DNA from: Simmondsia chinensis
Taxonomy: Eukaryota; Streptophyta; Magnoliopsida; Caryophyllales; Simmondsiaceae
Length of the DNA: 64,000 bases
Assembly: GCA_018398585.1 (NCBI GenBank)
Contig: JAGTTD010000008.1
Span: forward strand, 27,147,208-27,211,207
Direction: 5' to 3'
Both the position numbers and the translations under genes were made by a program. Of the stretch, positions 22,283 through 33,422 are shown piece after piece. Each line of letters opens with the position of its first letter. The first letter of the stretch is position 1. The notes beneath the pieces are model-generated. The model did no database searches. It worked only from the letters and a program-made list of their open reading frames with translations, and was not told where the DNA came from.

Positions 22283-22810
22283 GTGACTCCCCCTCCTACT
22301 GCTGATAGGGAGGGATCACGAGAAAGGGTTTTCGAACCCGTCGTCCCTTTTCCTTCGGCCCTTATGGGACCGAAGAAGAAGGACAACCCAAAGAGGGCTG
22401 AGCTCATAGATGTGTTTAAGGACGTGAAGATCAACTTGCCGTTGATTGAAGCCATTAAACACATTCCTATGTATGCCAAGTTCCTCAAGGACCTTTACAC
22501 CAAAAAGAAGTACGCACAAGCGCATATCCCGAAGAAGGTTCGGCTCACCGAGAAGGTGAGCAGTATTCTAGTATCGGGTGCCCCACTAAAGTTTCAAGAC
22601 CCCGGGGCTTTTACAGTTTCATGCGTCTTAGGAGAGCGTTACACTAGCAGAGCCTTGCTAGATCTAGGAGCGAGTGTAAACCTCATCCCTTACTCAGTTT
22701 TTCGGGAATTGGGTACAGGAGACCTTAAGCCAACAAATGTTACACTTCAGTTGGCTGATAGGACAGAGCGAATGTTAGCGCTCTTGGGAGGCAACCCAAC
22801 CTACTTTTAA
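22283..22810 (+). pseudogene. gag C-terminus and truncated protease of the Athila-like element
   Basis: This is a 175-codon open stretch. Its first half matches the Athila gag-protease linker (FKDVKINLPLIEAIKHIPMY, KFLKDLYTKKK). Its second half is the retropepsin: RALLDLGASVNLIPYSVF, with DLGAS in place of DTGAS as in other Athila elements, then LKPTNVTLQLADR. After this the frame ends in LLGGNPTYF, which belongs to the region after integrase, so the rest of pol has been deleted near 22,780. Confidence 0.85.
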
Positions 22811-24222
22811 TTTTTTTTTAATTTGTTTTTCAATATGAACTCTCTCAATTGTAGGTCCTTTTATTATCCCTACCATGCTAACTTTGTTTCTCTTTTGCTA
22901 AACACTTGTATAATCCCTATTTCTAACACTACTAACAAGTCCATTTAGTATTCTGTCTTCTATGTCTTCGATTGCAGCTTGCCATTTATGTCTTCCCTTT
23001 TTGGATTTACTCGCCTCGCATAGCTGAATATCAGGTCGTCTCTTCCCTTTCCTTGCTTGTATTTACTTCCGTTGATTTGCATTGAGGAAAATGCAAGGTT
23101 TAGGTTTGGGGATGGATGATGAGAGTCGACTTTGTTTGTCCTTAAAGCTTAACTTGCCATAAATTAGCTATATTTTTTAAGGCATAAATGAGTATAAGGT
23201 TGTTTGTGACCCCCATTGTAGCTCAGTTATGTTATGTACTTTGACGATTAGAATGATTATGAGACGAGATTATTGCTGGATTAGACTTTTGAATCCATAT
23301 TTTTGTCTTTTAACTAGTCAGTGAGATTATTACTTTTCACCCTTAATCTTGTGACACATCCTACTATTTGGGTTCAAATAATGGTAATAATTTTAGGAAT
23401 AGGAATCCACTATTATACTTGTAACAATGTTGAAATCAATTATACATTTCTTTTTCTTGAGTAACCCCTAAAAAAAAAAAAAAAAGTGACTGATTAGTTC
23501 TCGTAGCCCCTGTGTCTCGAGCAAGTAAGCCCGTAGGGGTATCTTAAACCCTGGCACCTTGAGCCAATTGGGTCGGGAGCTATCGGTCGAAAGCTCGCTA
23601 CATGGGCCACAGAGAAAGTTTAAGAAGAATCAACTTTGTAGTTACTAAAATAAGCACTAATACCTAAAAATAAAAAAGGGTGTGTGTTATCGGATTAGGT
23701 TGTGGATCCTTAAGACTCGAGCCATTAGGGCCATAGGGGTCTCTTAAAACCTGGTACCTTGAGCCAACTGGATCGGGAGCTGCCGGCCAAAAACTCGCTA
23801 ATGGGTCTGAGGGAGACTGACCTAACCGAGTGAGAAAAAAAAAATGAAGAAGGGAAAACAAGAGAGAAAAGAGAAGCCTTTTGATTTCACTATTGATTAG
23901 CAGTGAAGGGTTAGGATAACTTATTCCTTTGCTTGTTACCTTTATCTATTCTTTAAGTCGGAGGGTTTTGAAGTAAGACGAAGGGGAGAGAAGTTCTAAG
24001 ATCACTCATTAGTAAAAAGACCTTAATGAAAAAGATTTAAGTTAGAACTAGTGCAATAATAACGTCACATAAGGATTCACTACTCTCAAGTATACTCTCA
24101 AATATGATTGAATAATAATTTTCACAAGTGACTTTTGCAGTTGAATGCCTGACTAAACTTTCCATCCTTAGCTAGTTTGAGCCAAATCTTGCTTGAAGAC
24201 AAGCAAGGATTGGGTTAGGGGA
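22811..24222 (+). other. 3' non-coding region of the Athila-like element
   Basis: There are no coding domains. It contains a purine-rich stretch AGGTTTAGGTTTGGGGATGG at 23,095-23,114, an A run at 23,470-23,485, and two similar segments (about 23,495-23,610 and 23,690-23,830) that share CTTGAGCCAA-TGG-TCGGGAGCT. Just before the 3' LTR, GGATTGGGTTAGGGGA (24,207-24,222) is the likely polypurine tract. Long untranslated 3' regions are normal for Athila elements. Confidence 0.7.
23495..23830 (+). repeat. two diverged direct repeats in the Athila-like 3' region
   Basis: Segments 23,495-23,610 and 23,690-23,830 share the order: Leu/Ser-codon-like CTCGAGC, GTAGGGGTNTCTTAAA, CCTGGYACCTTGAGCCAA, TCGGGAGCT, CTCGCTA. 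They are about 200 bp apart start to start. They probably arose by a local duplication in the family's UTR. Confidence 0.65.
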
Positions 24223-25603
24223 TGTTGATGTGACTTATATTTACATATTTTATTCTTCATTCCCGCAATATATTTAGCTTTTATATGTGTGTTTATTGTA
24301 ATCTAGGTACATTTTGGCTTAGAGTGCAATGGAGCAAACAAAGGTTGAAAAGTCACAGAATCAAATGTAATCGAGGCATAATTGAAGACTACCTTGAGAA
24401 ACCCGGCCACATGCAGAAAAGAATAACCAATCGAGTTGTAATTCGGTAAACCAAATAGGCTTCGTGGATAGTTAATATAAATATTTTATAATATTATATA
24501 TTATATCATATTTATATAATATTATATATTATATTATATTTATATATTATATTATATATATATACACATATTTATATTTATGTGACAGGAGGAGAGAGGG
24601 GGCCACACTACACACCGCTCGGCCGCGTTTTGTTTAAATATTGAAAACCTAATTGTTTTAGGGAGATCTCTTTGCCATGCCTCCTCGCATCCTCTCCTTC
24701 ACAAAGCCGATACGAGATCCAAAGGATTCTCAAACGCCGAAGGGCAGGTGGTCGGAGTATTGGGGGAATCAAAGCAAGGATCAATGTCAACATCAGTTGG
24801 GGGAGTCCTCAAATCCTTAGTTTTATCATTATTGTTTTCTTTCTTGGATTTCATGATGTTTAGAACTCCTATGGAGGAGTAGACTTTTAATTTAGGGATG
24901 AAGGACGGGTAGCCGACCGTGTCCCAGATTTATATTTTATTGTAAACAATGGTTTTGTTATGTTATACACGCACCCCTGTGGGGAATTTAGGATCGTTGT
25001 TTGGTTTTCTTTATGTGAGCTCGTAGCCATGTTAAGATTTTCAAGTTATTAACGTTAGTCTACGAGCTTGTAGCCTAGACCATAACATAACAGGTTTTCA
25101 CGCGTGGTTAGGGTTGAGGTTGTATCCAACCCTAAACACAATCTTTATACAAATTAATATTTGGTTAGGAGTGATAAAGGAATTAAATAGTGCTAATAAG
25201 ATAACCTATGCTACATGTAGGGGTGATATGATAGGTTATGCCTTTAGACTAGTTCAATTCCCTAAGCTCTAATTTAAATACTAACCCAGGCTCAGTGCTT
25301 GTAACCTCAGCCTCCTAAACCTTTGTCATAGTAGAATATAATGACGGGATACGTGTTAAGGTATCCTAAATTCACTCCCTAAACAAACCTCAATTGATTT
25401 GACACATTTAGTTTATTGTTAGTTTTGCCATTTTAGTTAACAAATTATTTAAACCAACAAAACTCGATTTCAGCCGCTCATTAATAACAAAATCCAACTT
25501 AACTCCGATTCCCTGCGGATACAACCCATATACTCGATTTAGCTATGATGATCTCGTACGCTTGCGAGTAGACGGTTTTAAAACACACATTTAAAACACA
25601 TTA
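24223..25603 (+). repeat. 3' LTR of the Athila-like element
   Basis: It starts TGTTGATGTGAC directly after the purine-rich tract and ends CACATTA, where the 5' copy has CACATCA. It keeps the canonical TG start that the 5' LTR lost. The moderate number of differences between the two LTRs shows that the insertion is not recent. Confidence 0.9.
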
Positions 25604-26850
25604 GGTATGCATCTTTCTAATATTAAAACCATGGATGACCACCTATTACGTGTATCTATTTTAAATCGTTTCCAAGGAATGCCGTGTGTGGCACACAGTT
25701 CTTTAAATTTTTTGACCTAATTCCTAATGTCTTGATTGCTTTAATTACTTGTCTTAAAACCGTCGGAGAAAAAATCTAAGTTGCATACTATCCATTACCA
25801 TTAACTGCAATATATGACAAATGCGACGGAAATGAAAACATTTCCAATCTAACATAGGCCTCATATGCCCGATTAGTTGTTTAACAAATGAAGTGTTATT
25901 AGTAGCATTATCAAAAGTAATGCTGAAAATTTTGCTTCGTATCCCCCACTCATGGCATGCGTTCATAATGACACCCGTGATTACATGAGCATTGTCAGGA
26001 TATTCAAATAGGTGAAAATGAATTATTCTTTTATGAATAATGTAGGAAGAATCAGTCCAATGTGCAGTTTAGATACGGATTTCGTCTTCCACGTGTCAGA
26101 CGTCAACGAAATCATGCTCATGTTCATCTTTAAAATTTCTTAAAGTTCGTCTTTAATATTTACAAATTCTTTAAATGCATCCCGCTTCAAAGTATTCCGA
26201 GGGACCCTTTGCGCGGCGGGGTTTAATATTGTTTTACAGTACCAGGTAAATCAAGGGTCTTTGCCTGTGGTAAACAGCTTTTCACCTGAAATGACATATC
26301 TCACTAATTTGTGTCTATTAGTTTCTTATGTAAGCTTAAAGTTTGCAAGCGAACCAATCGCATGTTGAATGAGAGTTTGTTGGGTTCTATCCGCATTTAA
26401 TTCGATGTGGCTTTTTTATAGATGTCTTTTTAAAGTGTCAGTCCCACTATTAAGTGAATGCCTGAAAGCTTTTAGAAGATAACATAGAGTACAATATGCT
26501 TTAGCATATCCACGATCTAGTATAAAATGTTTCCATACATCACTAGTAATATGTCTACTACTGCTCGTAGAGGTGTGGGTTTGAGTTTCATTGTTCGTAG
26601 GTGTGGGTTCGGGTTCAAAACATCCAGCACCACCCGATTCAAAATAACCTTGCTTGTAGGAGTGTTCATGCTCCCAATCACAGGTATCTGTATAGGGAGG
26701 TGACCTGACAAGTTCTAAAAAATATGTTCCTGGGTATTAAACTCAATTCCTCAAGATTGGCTGGTACTACTACCCATTCTAGGGGCTTTGAGAGGCCGAG
26801 AAGAGCTAGAACTAGATCGACCAGCTCCAGATAAAGATAAATTATATGCC
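25604..26850 (-). pseudogene. hAT transposase, N-terminal half with BED finger
   Basis: From the Met near 26,849 (MAYNLSLSGAGRSSSSSSR) the frame runs through a Ser-rich leader to a BED zinc finger: W-HF, YAKAYCTLC, then SGTDTLKRHLYKSH (about 26,530-26,410). Further on come the hAT catalytic blocks SLTSDTWK (about 26,100-26,070) and, at 25,966-25,754, IRSKIFSITFDNATNN and the F-H-RRICHILQL-V-D block. Multiple stops and at least one shift are present. Confidence 0.8.
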
Positions 26851-27118
26851 ATTATATTGTAATTTATTATTATAAAATGTAAGTAAGAATGCAAGTAAGG
26901 TAAGTAAAAATGATAAATAAATAAAATTTCAATACTAGTTTTATCAAAGCAAAATACAAAATTTGAACTTCTACAAGCTTCTACGAGTATAACACAATTG
27001 AAACTTTGAACTTGGGAGATTAAGAGCAAGTATAGAAAAAAATATCTCTTTTTTTTAGGAAAAAAAAAAACATGTGCCCAACGGTTCGCGGGCCGGCCTA
27101 GGGCATTGGTCATCTCTA

Positions 27119-30096
27119 GCGCCCACATCAATCACGTGATATTTTGGATTCCTCCTTCGATGCCCAGTCCTCGTGATGATTTGAGCCTTCAAAGGCCGAT
27201 CTTCAGTTGGCTTAAACTTGTGAGACTTCTCGAATGACAACATTAATTCCAAAAAAGGGTCTGCAGGGGAAATCTCCTAAGGAAGTAGCTTAAGTTTCCT
27301 CATTAGTCCTTGTATTTTCCCACAACAATGGCAACATGCCTTGTAGGATACCTTTTCCAGATCATGAGATATCCTTTCTCGGTTTATAAGGCCTGAGATT
27401 CTCCCACGAACGCTACTGACTTTCATAGCTAACTCTTCAACCACTGATAGTGTAATGGCTGATTTGCAATGGAGTTCAATTAGTAAGTTCTTGAAAATTG
27501 AACATTTGTTTGTGGGATGAAGCTTGGTGATGTGCCAACGGCATATCCCATCATCCAACGGTTGCTATGATGATGGGAACCTTAACATTTCCTCGAGCAC
27601 CAATTTATGAAACAGGCTGTTTGCCACCCTTGCCTTTTTAGTATCATTTAATACCATTATCGTCCTAAAAAGGGGAATAGGATCGGTTTGAACAATACAT
27701 TGATCATTCTTAGAAAATGCATCAATAACATTAACTTGAAGAGGACTAGGGAATGGTTCTTTATCAACACTCATCTATCCTTCTCCAAGAAAGATTAACT
27801 CCCTTACTTCGAAAGATTACGCAGTTGTTTGTTGAGTGAGTCAATAAATCATTCCAGTTACAGTATGCCTTTCCCTTTTGTGAATTGGGGTCAGGTTTTC
27901 TATTTTTCCCCTGATCTTGAGCTTAATATTTGCCTCAAGCCAATCAAATATAACATTGGCTCTTGAGAGGTCAAATAAGTATTTTCTCAAGTCTTGGGAT
28001 TGATAAAACTTCATAGCTTTGATATCCTTCTTGACCAAAGGATTGCAAATCATAGGAGGTCACTTGACGTACTTAGCAACGTCAATTTCATATAGAGGAT
28101 CTTCATCCTTATCAATCAAGTTGCGTATGTAATTTGCATACACACTATTTTTCTTTAGGCTTTTTTCTTTGAAAACAGCCTCATACCTAGTGGCACATTC
28201 TACCAGTTGTGGGAGAGTTATGAAGTTTAAACTTTCAAATTTCTTCCTAAATTCAATATATAAGTCATTTAAGGCTAGCTTGGCACATTCAAGTTCAGGA
28301 AGAGCTAATGTGCACTTCAACCTGGCGCTCTTGAACAAGTTGATATAATCCTCCACTGATTCTGTTGGCAGATGTAATCCTCCACTAATTCTCCTGGATG
28401 TTGTCTCATTCGAGCCAAGTTAGACATAGAAGTCCCTAGTTCCATCCTTGGGAACTGGGGCTGGTATTGTCTGGCCATGTCATCCCAAAAGTAGATGGAA
28501 TTAGGTGGTAAGCTGATGTACCACTAAAAGGGAGTCCCTATTAGAGAACTATAGAATAACATAAGTTTCAAATATGGATTATCTGCCGCTTCCCTATATT
28601 GGCAGTTAAACCTTGTCAAATGCTCGAGAGTAGACACGCTTCCTTCTCTTAAGAAAAAGGTAAACTTGGGGTTTTTGTGTCATCGGGGGAAAAGGTAATC
28701 CCTTTCAATGTAGCAAGAGTATGGTTTACTACAAAGGGTTTGTTGGCCCTCTTGAGGCCTGGCTCATACATCTGTTCGATCAGGGTGGCAAATTGGTCAT
28801 AGAGGGGTATATTTGGCACATGGTTATACGCCTATCATTGGCTCCCCACCCCCACAAATAGCTAAGGATCTCAAGGGGGATCAGCGAGATACACCTGAGC
28901 TCTCATTACAATCGGATGTGGGAACGGTTATTGCGCTGCGTGCCCAAGGTAGTAATCCCCATGATTATTCTAGCCATTCATTTGATTGGCCACAAAGTAT
29001 ATATGTTCCAACAGATTCTTAGTTATGTGGCATGCCTGGGGGCCTACATTGACAGGCTGCCAAGGCATCCTTACTTGATTCATCTCCAAGTTTTGATCTT
29101 AAGGACATGAGTAGTTAACTTCCCCCCAGTCTCATAAGTGGGTAGAGGTCTAGAAGAAAGGGTCTGGTCCCTAGGATGGGGTGCTTATGCCTGCGCACCT
29201 ATTCTAAGGCCTTGGGTAGGCTTTGAGGCAACCTCTCTAGCATGAGGAGGGTATGAGCAACTATGCCCCCCTATCTCAAGAACAAGGGCTACTTGCATGT
29301 TGTATTGAGCTCTCTCGAAGCTAGAGAAAACCCCTGGTTCAAAGGTCTTGCAACCCCAAGGGACGCATTTTCAACTCTATGGCCAATCTCCAAGTGAGCA
29401 ACACCTAGGTTAGCCACTTGTGGTTTTCCTGCTCTCTCAGGGACCGTGTTGTCAACACAAGAAACTGACATTCGTGAGTTTGAAGGAACATCACGAAGAT
29501 ACCCAATTGGAACCAAAGAAGGAGGAATGGGCTTGAGTTGCCTAATATCCTCTCTGACGGCTTGGACTAAGCCATTATGATTCCCAGCTTGCCTGAGTAA
29601 CATAGGCTCAACTTCAACTATTGTTTGCCTTCCGACATTCTTAGTTTTAAGGGTAGCAATCGAAGATAGGTTGAGTTCACTTCAACAAAGACTCTGCCAG
29701 TTTCTCTATAAAGCCTTTTATTTATAAAGGTCCCTACATCATTGATTATAGTTCTCATTGCGGCAGAGTTTTCATGTTGGGCTGCTGGAGTGCATTATGT
29801 TTCATCACACTGCTTTCATGGACCTCTTTCATGGCTTGTTCAATCTTCTGATCAACGAGTTCCATACAACGCTTGAGCATGGCCATAAAACTCTTCTGAG
29901 AATAGCCATCAAGCCAAATATGCTCGTCTTCTGGGATGTCTTGATCACCTTCGCTCTCATTGATACAGTTGTGACTGGTCTCTTCCCCTTATGATGCAGG
30001 ATTTTTTTCTTGAGGGTGCTCAAGTGGGGACCCGATTAAGGCTAGGCCTTCGGGTTCCTCAGGTTCAAGAGCACTAGATTTCCTTGTTTTGTCCAT
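27119..30096 (-). pseudogene. gag of T1, right of the hAT insertion
   Basis: The ATG at 30,096 opens MDKTRKSSALEPEEPEG and is followed by an acidic N-terminus with a stop near 29,990 (CAG-to-TAG or similar). The region near 29,900 (GYSQKSFMAMLKRCMELV) aligns with T2 near 53,650. The gag core lies at 28,560-28,060: RISGG, TESVEDYINLFKSARLKC, LALNDLYIEFRKKFESLNF, ATRYEAVFKEKS. Toward 27,560-27,250 comes a Cys/His-containing part (ICRWHITKLHPTNKC, ACCHCCGKIQGLMRK). Broken in at least five places. Confidence 0.8.
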
Positions 30097-30163
30097 TGGT
30101 TGTTTGAGATTATATTTTGATAATCCACAATGGGGCTAAGGACAATTAAGTCTTATATTTAGC

Positions 30164-30181
30164 CTCTCATTGTAGTCGCCA
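30164..30181 (-). other. primer-binding site of T1
   Basis: The minus strand reads TGGCGACTACAATGAGAG, starting 8 bases inside the LTR. It has the obligatory TGG (complement of tRNA CCA), and TGGCGACT is shared with T2 (TGGCGACTGCGGCTACAA). The tRNA used was not determined. Confidence 0.65.
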
Positions 30182-30188
30182 AAAGGCA

Positions 30189-31468
30189 TGTTTGCTTTAT
30201 TTGTCTGTTAAGTGTGTAAATGTGGTCACCGTAAATACAAACTCAAACGAACATGCAAAAGGGACTCACCGCGACTAGGGAATGAGTCTAAATTTCGGAC
30301 TGCACATCTTTGACCTCAGCCACCCACCTTTTTAGAGAAAAGGGGTGATGCTTTTGGTGTATCCAACTTTGTTTGTTAAACAAGTGGATTCTACTTATTC
30401 TCCAATTAAGGAGACTTTTATATTTTTTGTGAATTTTTTACTATATAAAATGACAGAAAATGAAATGAATATGGACCTCACTCAAGTGGCAATTACAATG
30501 ACAGAGTAGGACCCACAGACACCTTTTCTCGTACACTTAAAAATCAAGAATTGGGGTGGAGACAAACTCAAAAGTTTAGCAGTCTACTTATTAGCCAAAA
30601 TCAATCAGATTTTTAGGTCTGGCATCCTTGCTTATAATAAATCAAATGAGTTAGAGTATGAGAAAATTTAGATGTAGCAAATCGTATTTGGTTACTGGAT
30701 GAGGATCAACGTAATCTAGGTCAAGTCTTGCCTGTCAAGCCCTAAGTCCACCTGACTTATTAAGCAGTGACAATAGCGTTAAAACTAATGCAATCAAGGT
30801 CAACCCTTGGCCATCAAAGCCTTAAACTAAAGCCTCAATTCTCAATTCGACAATTTTGGGGACATATTAAAATGGAGAGTTTATACCTGAAACTCGAAGA
30901 ACTATATTTACCCTGATGGAAGCAAATACAACAAGGTCTACGCTAAGCTAAGTTAAGTTATCCTACTCCTAGTAAAAGCACAAGTGTGCTATAAAGAAAC
31001 CTGAAGAAGTTTGTATGAGTAATGTTCGACACTTTAAAACTACAATAGCATCTCTGATTTATAGTGAACATGCCCTGAATTTGGCATGCTCGAGCGTCTT
31101 TCTAGAAGCACATTTGCTTTTTTAGCTGGAGTTCCTTCTAAATGCCTCATGCTCTGTTGGATAAGCTTAAGGCTTAGACATTTGAAATTACGCTTCGAGT
31201 AACCACCTCGAGCCTGGAAGCCACCTATCTTGCAACCTTCTAGGAAATCCCTTGAGCTCGAGCTCCTTTTACCTCCTCAACCATCTCAAGCCACGAGTTG
31301 CTAATACCCTTATCAGGGTTTTGAACTCCTCAAGCAGATGGGCTAGAGATGCCATTATCTTATCACTTAAAGGCCTTATGTCCCTCGAGGAGAGCCTCAC
31401 GTGACAAGCCCTTGGCGCTTTTCTCAAAACGGTGTTCTCCCGGCTCTCTCGAGTTTGGGGTTTAAACA
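30189..31468 (-). repeat. T1 5' LTR
   Basis: This is the partner of 7,667-9,048, starting TGTTTGCTTTATTTG on the plus strand and ending AAACA at 31,468. The two copies differ by scattered substitutions and indels, so T1 is old. The right flank ACTAT (31,469-31,473) matches the left flank of the element. Confidence 0.85.
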
Positions 31469-31473
31469 ACTAT

Positions 31474-32162
31474 TGACCACAAAAGATGTGGTAATAAAAT
31501 GATAGAGAGAAATTGTTATTAACAAGGTAAAAGATATTATTGTCAGAGTAATAATGTAATTACAATTAATTAGAGTCATAAAATTATCATAAAAACTATT
31601 TAAGTAATAATAATTTTATCATAATAATAATATTACATGTAACAAAGGGTAAAGATTGGTCACGTAGAAAAACAAAGGCATGTGTGTGGTGGCCATTGGG
31701 GTTGAATTATTAGGGGTAAAAATGGGAATTTAAAAATGCCTCTCTCTCAGAGCATTGTTAGTGGGAGGTCTTTTCATGGCCCTTTTTATCATGTCAACTG
31801 TATTTGCTGCCTTACTATCTCAGCGAAATCTTTGAGAATCTTCCCTTATTAGTGTTAAGTTTGTATACAATTGAGTAAATAGTCGTAAGTTTAAATTTTA
31901 ATGGTACTTTTTTTTTTTTTTTAATTGAAACATGCTTTTAATGGTACTTACTTTTAATATTAGAATAACATTATTTTTAAAATAAAATTATTATTATCAA
32001 AATAAGAACCTAATTTTTAGAATAATTTTGTAATTTTATTATTTGTAAGTTATATTATTACTTTATTAGTAACAACTTTTACTTTGATAATAACAATTCC
32101 CAATTATTATTAGTATCTAAGTGTATTTATCTTTTAACACTATCTAAGTGATAAATTTTTTA
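31474..32162. other. AT-rich spacer
   Basis: No coding or transposon signature was seen. There is a T run near 31,908-31,922. Confidence 0.5.
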
Positions 32163-32171
32163 AAAATTTTA

Positions 32172-33413
32172 GGGCAAAATATAGTAAGGCCCCCATGAAC
32201 TTTGCAATTAATCACAACACATCCCGCGAAACTTTCAATTTTGAAAAATAGCTTCCTGAACTTTGTAATTAAATACAACACACCCCTACATTTTTAATTT
32301 CAAAAATAGCCCCCGAAACTTTATAAATTAATACAACACATCCCTTAAACCTTCAATTTTATAAAATAACCCCATAAACTTTGTTACTACATACAGCTCA
32401 CCCTTCGAACTTTGTTACTAAATATAACACACCACTTAGATATTTATAAATTTTATAATAAAAAAGTACAAAACTAAAAAAATTTGAATTAATTATAAAA
32501 GATATTTTTTTGGAAAAAAAAGTACGAAAAAATATAACAATAATTTTAAATTTATTTTCTAATATTATAAAAAAATTTCGGTATTTATTTTTAAATTTTT
32601 TATTTCGTATATTTTTTTAGTTTTAAAATTTTAATTTGATTTTAGAATTTATTTTTTAAAATAATCATTATATTTTATTTTATAATATTTTTTATGGAAA
32701 GTTTAAAAAATATTTTATTATACTCTAAATTTATCATATTTTTACTATATTAAGTAAAATAATTATAAAAAATGCTTTTATCTTTTATCTAGACATATAA
32801 TACTCAAATCTGTCATCTGAAAACATAATTTTCTATATTTTATATAAAATAAAAAAATCTCTCACTTTTAATTAGATACAAAACTTTCTTTCGTCTAAAA
32901 CAAAAATTCCTATTTTATATAAAATTATAAAATTCCTTATTTTTAATTTGATAGATTTTTTTTGTTTTAAAATTCTTATTCTAATTTTTATTAAAGCTAA
33001 AAAAGACTATTATATTTTTTCAAAATTCTTCCAAATTTTTTTTCATAATTTGTTTAAAAATTTCAATTTTTAAATTGATTAATGTCTAGGGGATGAGTTA
33101 TATTTAGTAATAAAGTTTGGGGGTGAGTTGTGTATAACAACAAAGTTCAGGGGGCTATTTTATAAAATTAAAAGTGTAGAGAGTGTGTTATGTATAATGA
33201 CAAAGTTTAGGTGACTATTTTATGAAATTGAAAGTGTAGAGGGTGTGTTGCATTAATTTGAAAAGTTCAAAGATCTATTTTACGAAATTAAAAGTGCAGG
33301 AGGTATATTGTGTTAATTTACAAAGTTTAAGAGGTTATTTTTTTAAAATCAAAAGTACTGAAAATATGTTGTAATTAATTGCAGAGTTCAAAAAATCTTA
33401 CTATATTTTGCCT
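32172..33413. mobile_element. Mutator-like foldback element (MULE-type MITE) with tandem-unit arms
   Basis: Terminal inverted repeats start GGGCAAAATATAGTAAG and AGGCAAAATATAGTAAG. They are flanked by a perfect 9-bp direct repeat, AAAATTTTA, at 32,163-32,171 and 33,414-33,422; 9 bp is the Mutator-superfamily length. Each arm, about 270 bp, is built from repeats of a roughly 60-bp unit (AACTTTG-TTA-T-CAACACA-CCC followed by TTCAATTT-AAAATAGCCCC), running inward on the left and as its complement on the right. The middle is AT-rich without coding capacity, so the element is non-autonomous. Confidence 0.8.
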
Positions 33414-33422
33414 AAAATTTTA

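Larger units (their letters stand above)
19212..25603 (+). mobile_element. Athila-like LTR retrotransposon lacking most of pol
   Basis: Two LTRs (19,212-20,551 and 24,223-25,603) enclose an Athila-type primer site, gag with zinc knuckle, the start of protease and then a non-coding tail with repeats and a purine-rich tract. RT, RNase H and integrase are absent: the protease frame runs straight into the LGGNPT-type sequence that normally follows integrase. It is therefore a non-autonomous deletion derivative whose LTRs and primer site are recognisable. It is inserted in the hAT transposase gene. Confidence 0.85.
17917..27118 (-). mobile_element. hAT (Ac-like) transposon, interrupted by an Athila-like element
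   Basis: A minus-strand transposase is readable in two blocks: an N-terminal BED finger and catalytic part (26,850-25,604) and the C-terminal part with the hAT dimerisation motif (19,211-18,300). The right end reads on the minus strand TAGAGATGACC followed by GGCCGGCCCG-type subterminal sequence, typical of plant Ac-like hATs. The left end has a matching G+C-rich subterminal stretch at 17,917-17,995. The terminal repeats agree only in part and no clean 8-bp duplication was found, so the ends are good to about 20 bp. It sits inside gag of T1. Confidence 0.75.
7667..31468 (-). mobile_element. T1: Tat-lineage Ty3/gypsy retrotransposon with nested insertions
   Basis: LTRs at 7,667-9,048 and 30,189-31,468 flank, in minus-strand order, a primer site, gag, protease, RT, RNase H, a second RNase H and integrase. 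A plus-strand reading frame lies between integrase and the 3' LTR. The second RNase H domain and the large size (about 14.6 kb once the hAT plus Athila-like insert is removed) are characteristic of the Tat group (Ogre/TatI-III/Retand relatives). Gag is interrupted at about 17,910/27,118 by a hAT transposon, and integrase by a LINE fragment at about 12,840-13,815. All coding domains have stops. Confidence 0.85.

Noticed and set aside
22316..22525. Minus-strand frames within the Athila-like protease region
   Set aside because: Shadows of the plus-strand gag-protease frame, which has clear family motifs.
32172..33413. A CRISPR-like or satellite array
   Set aside because: The repeated units are in inverted arms of one foldback transposon with a 9-bp duplication; no regular spacers.
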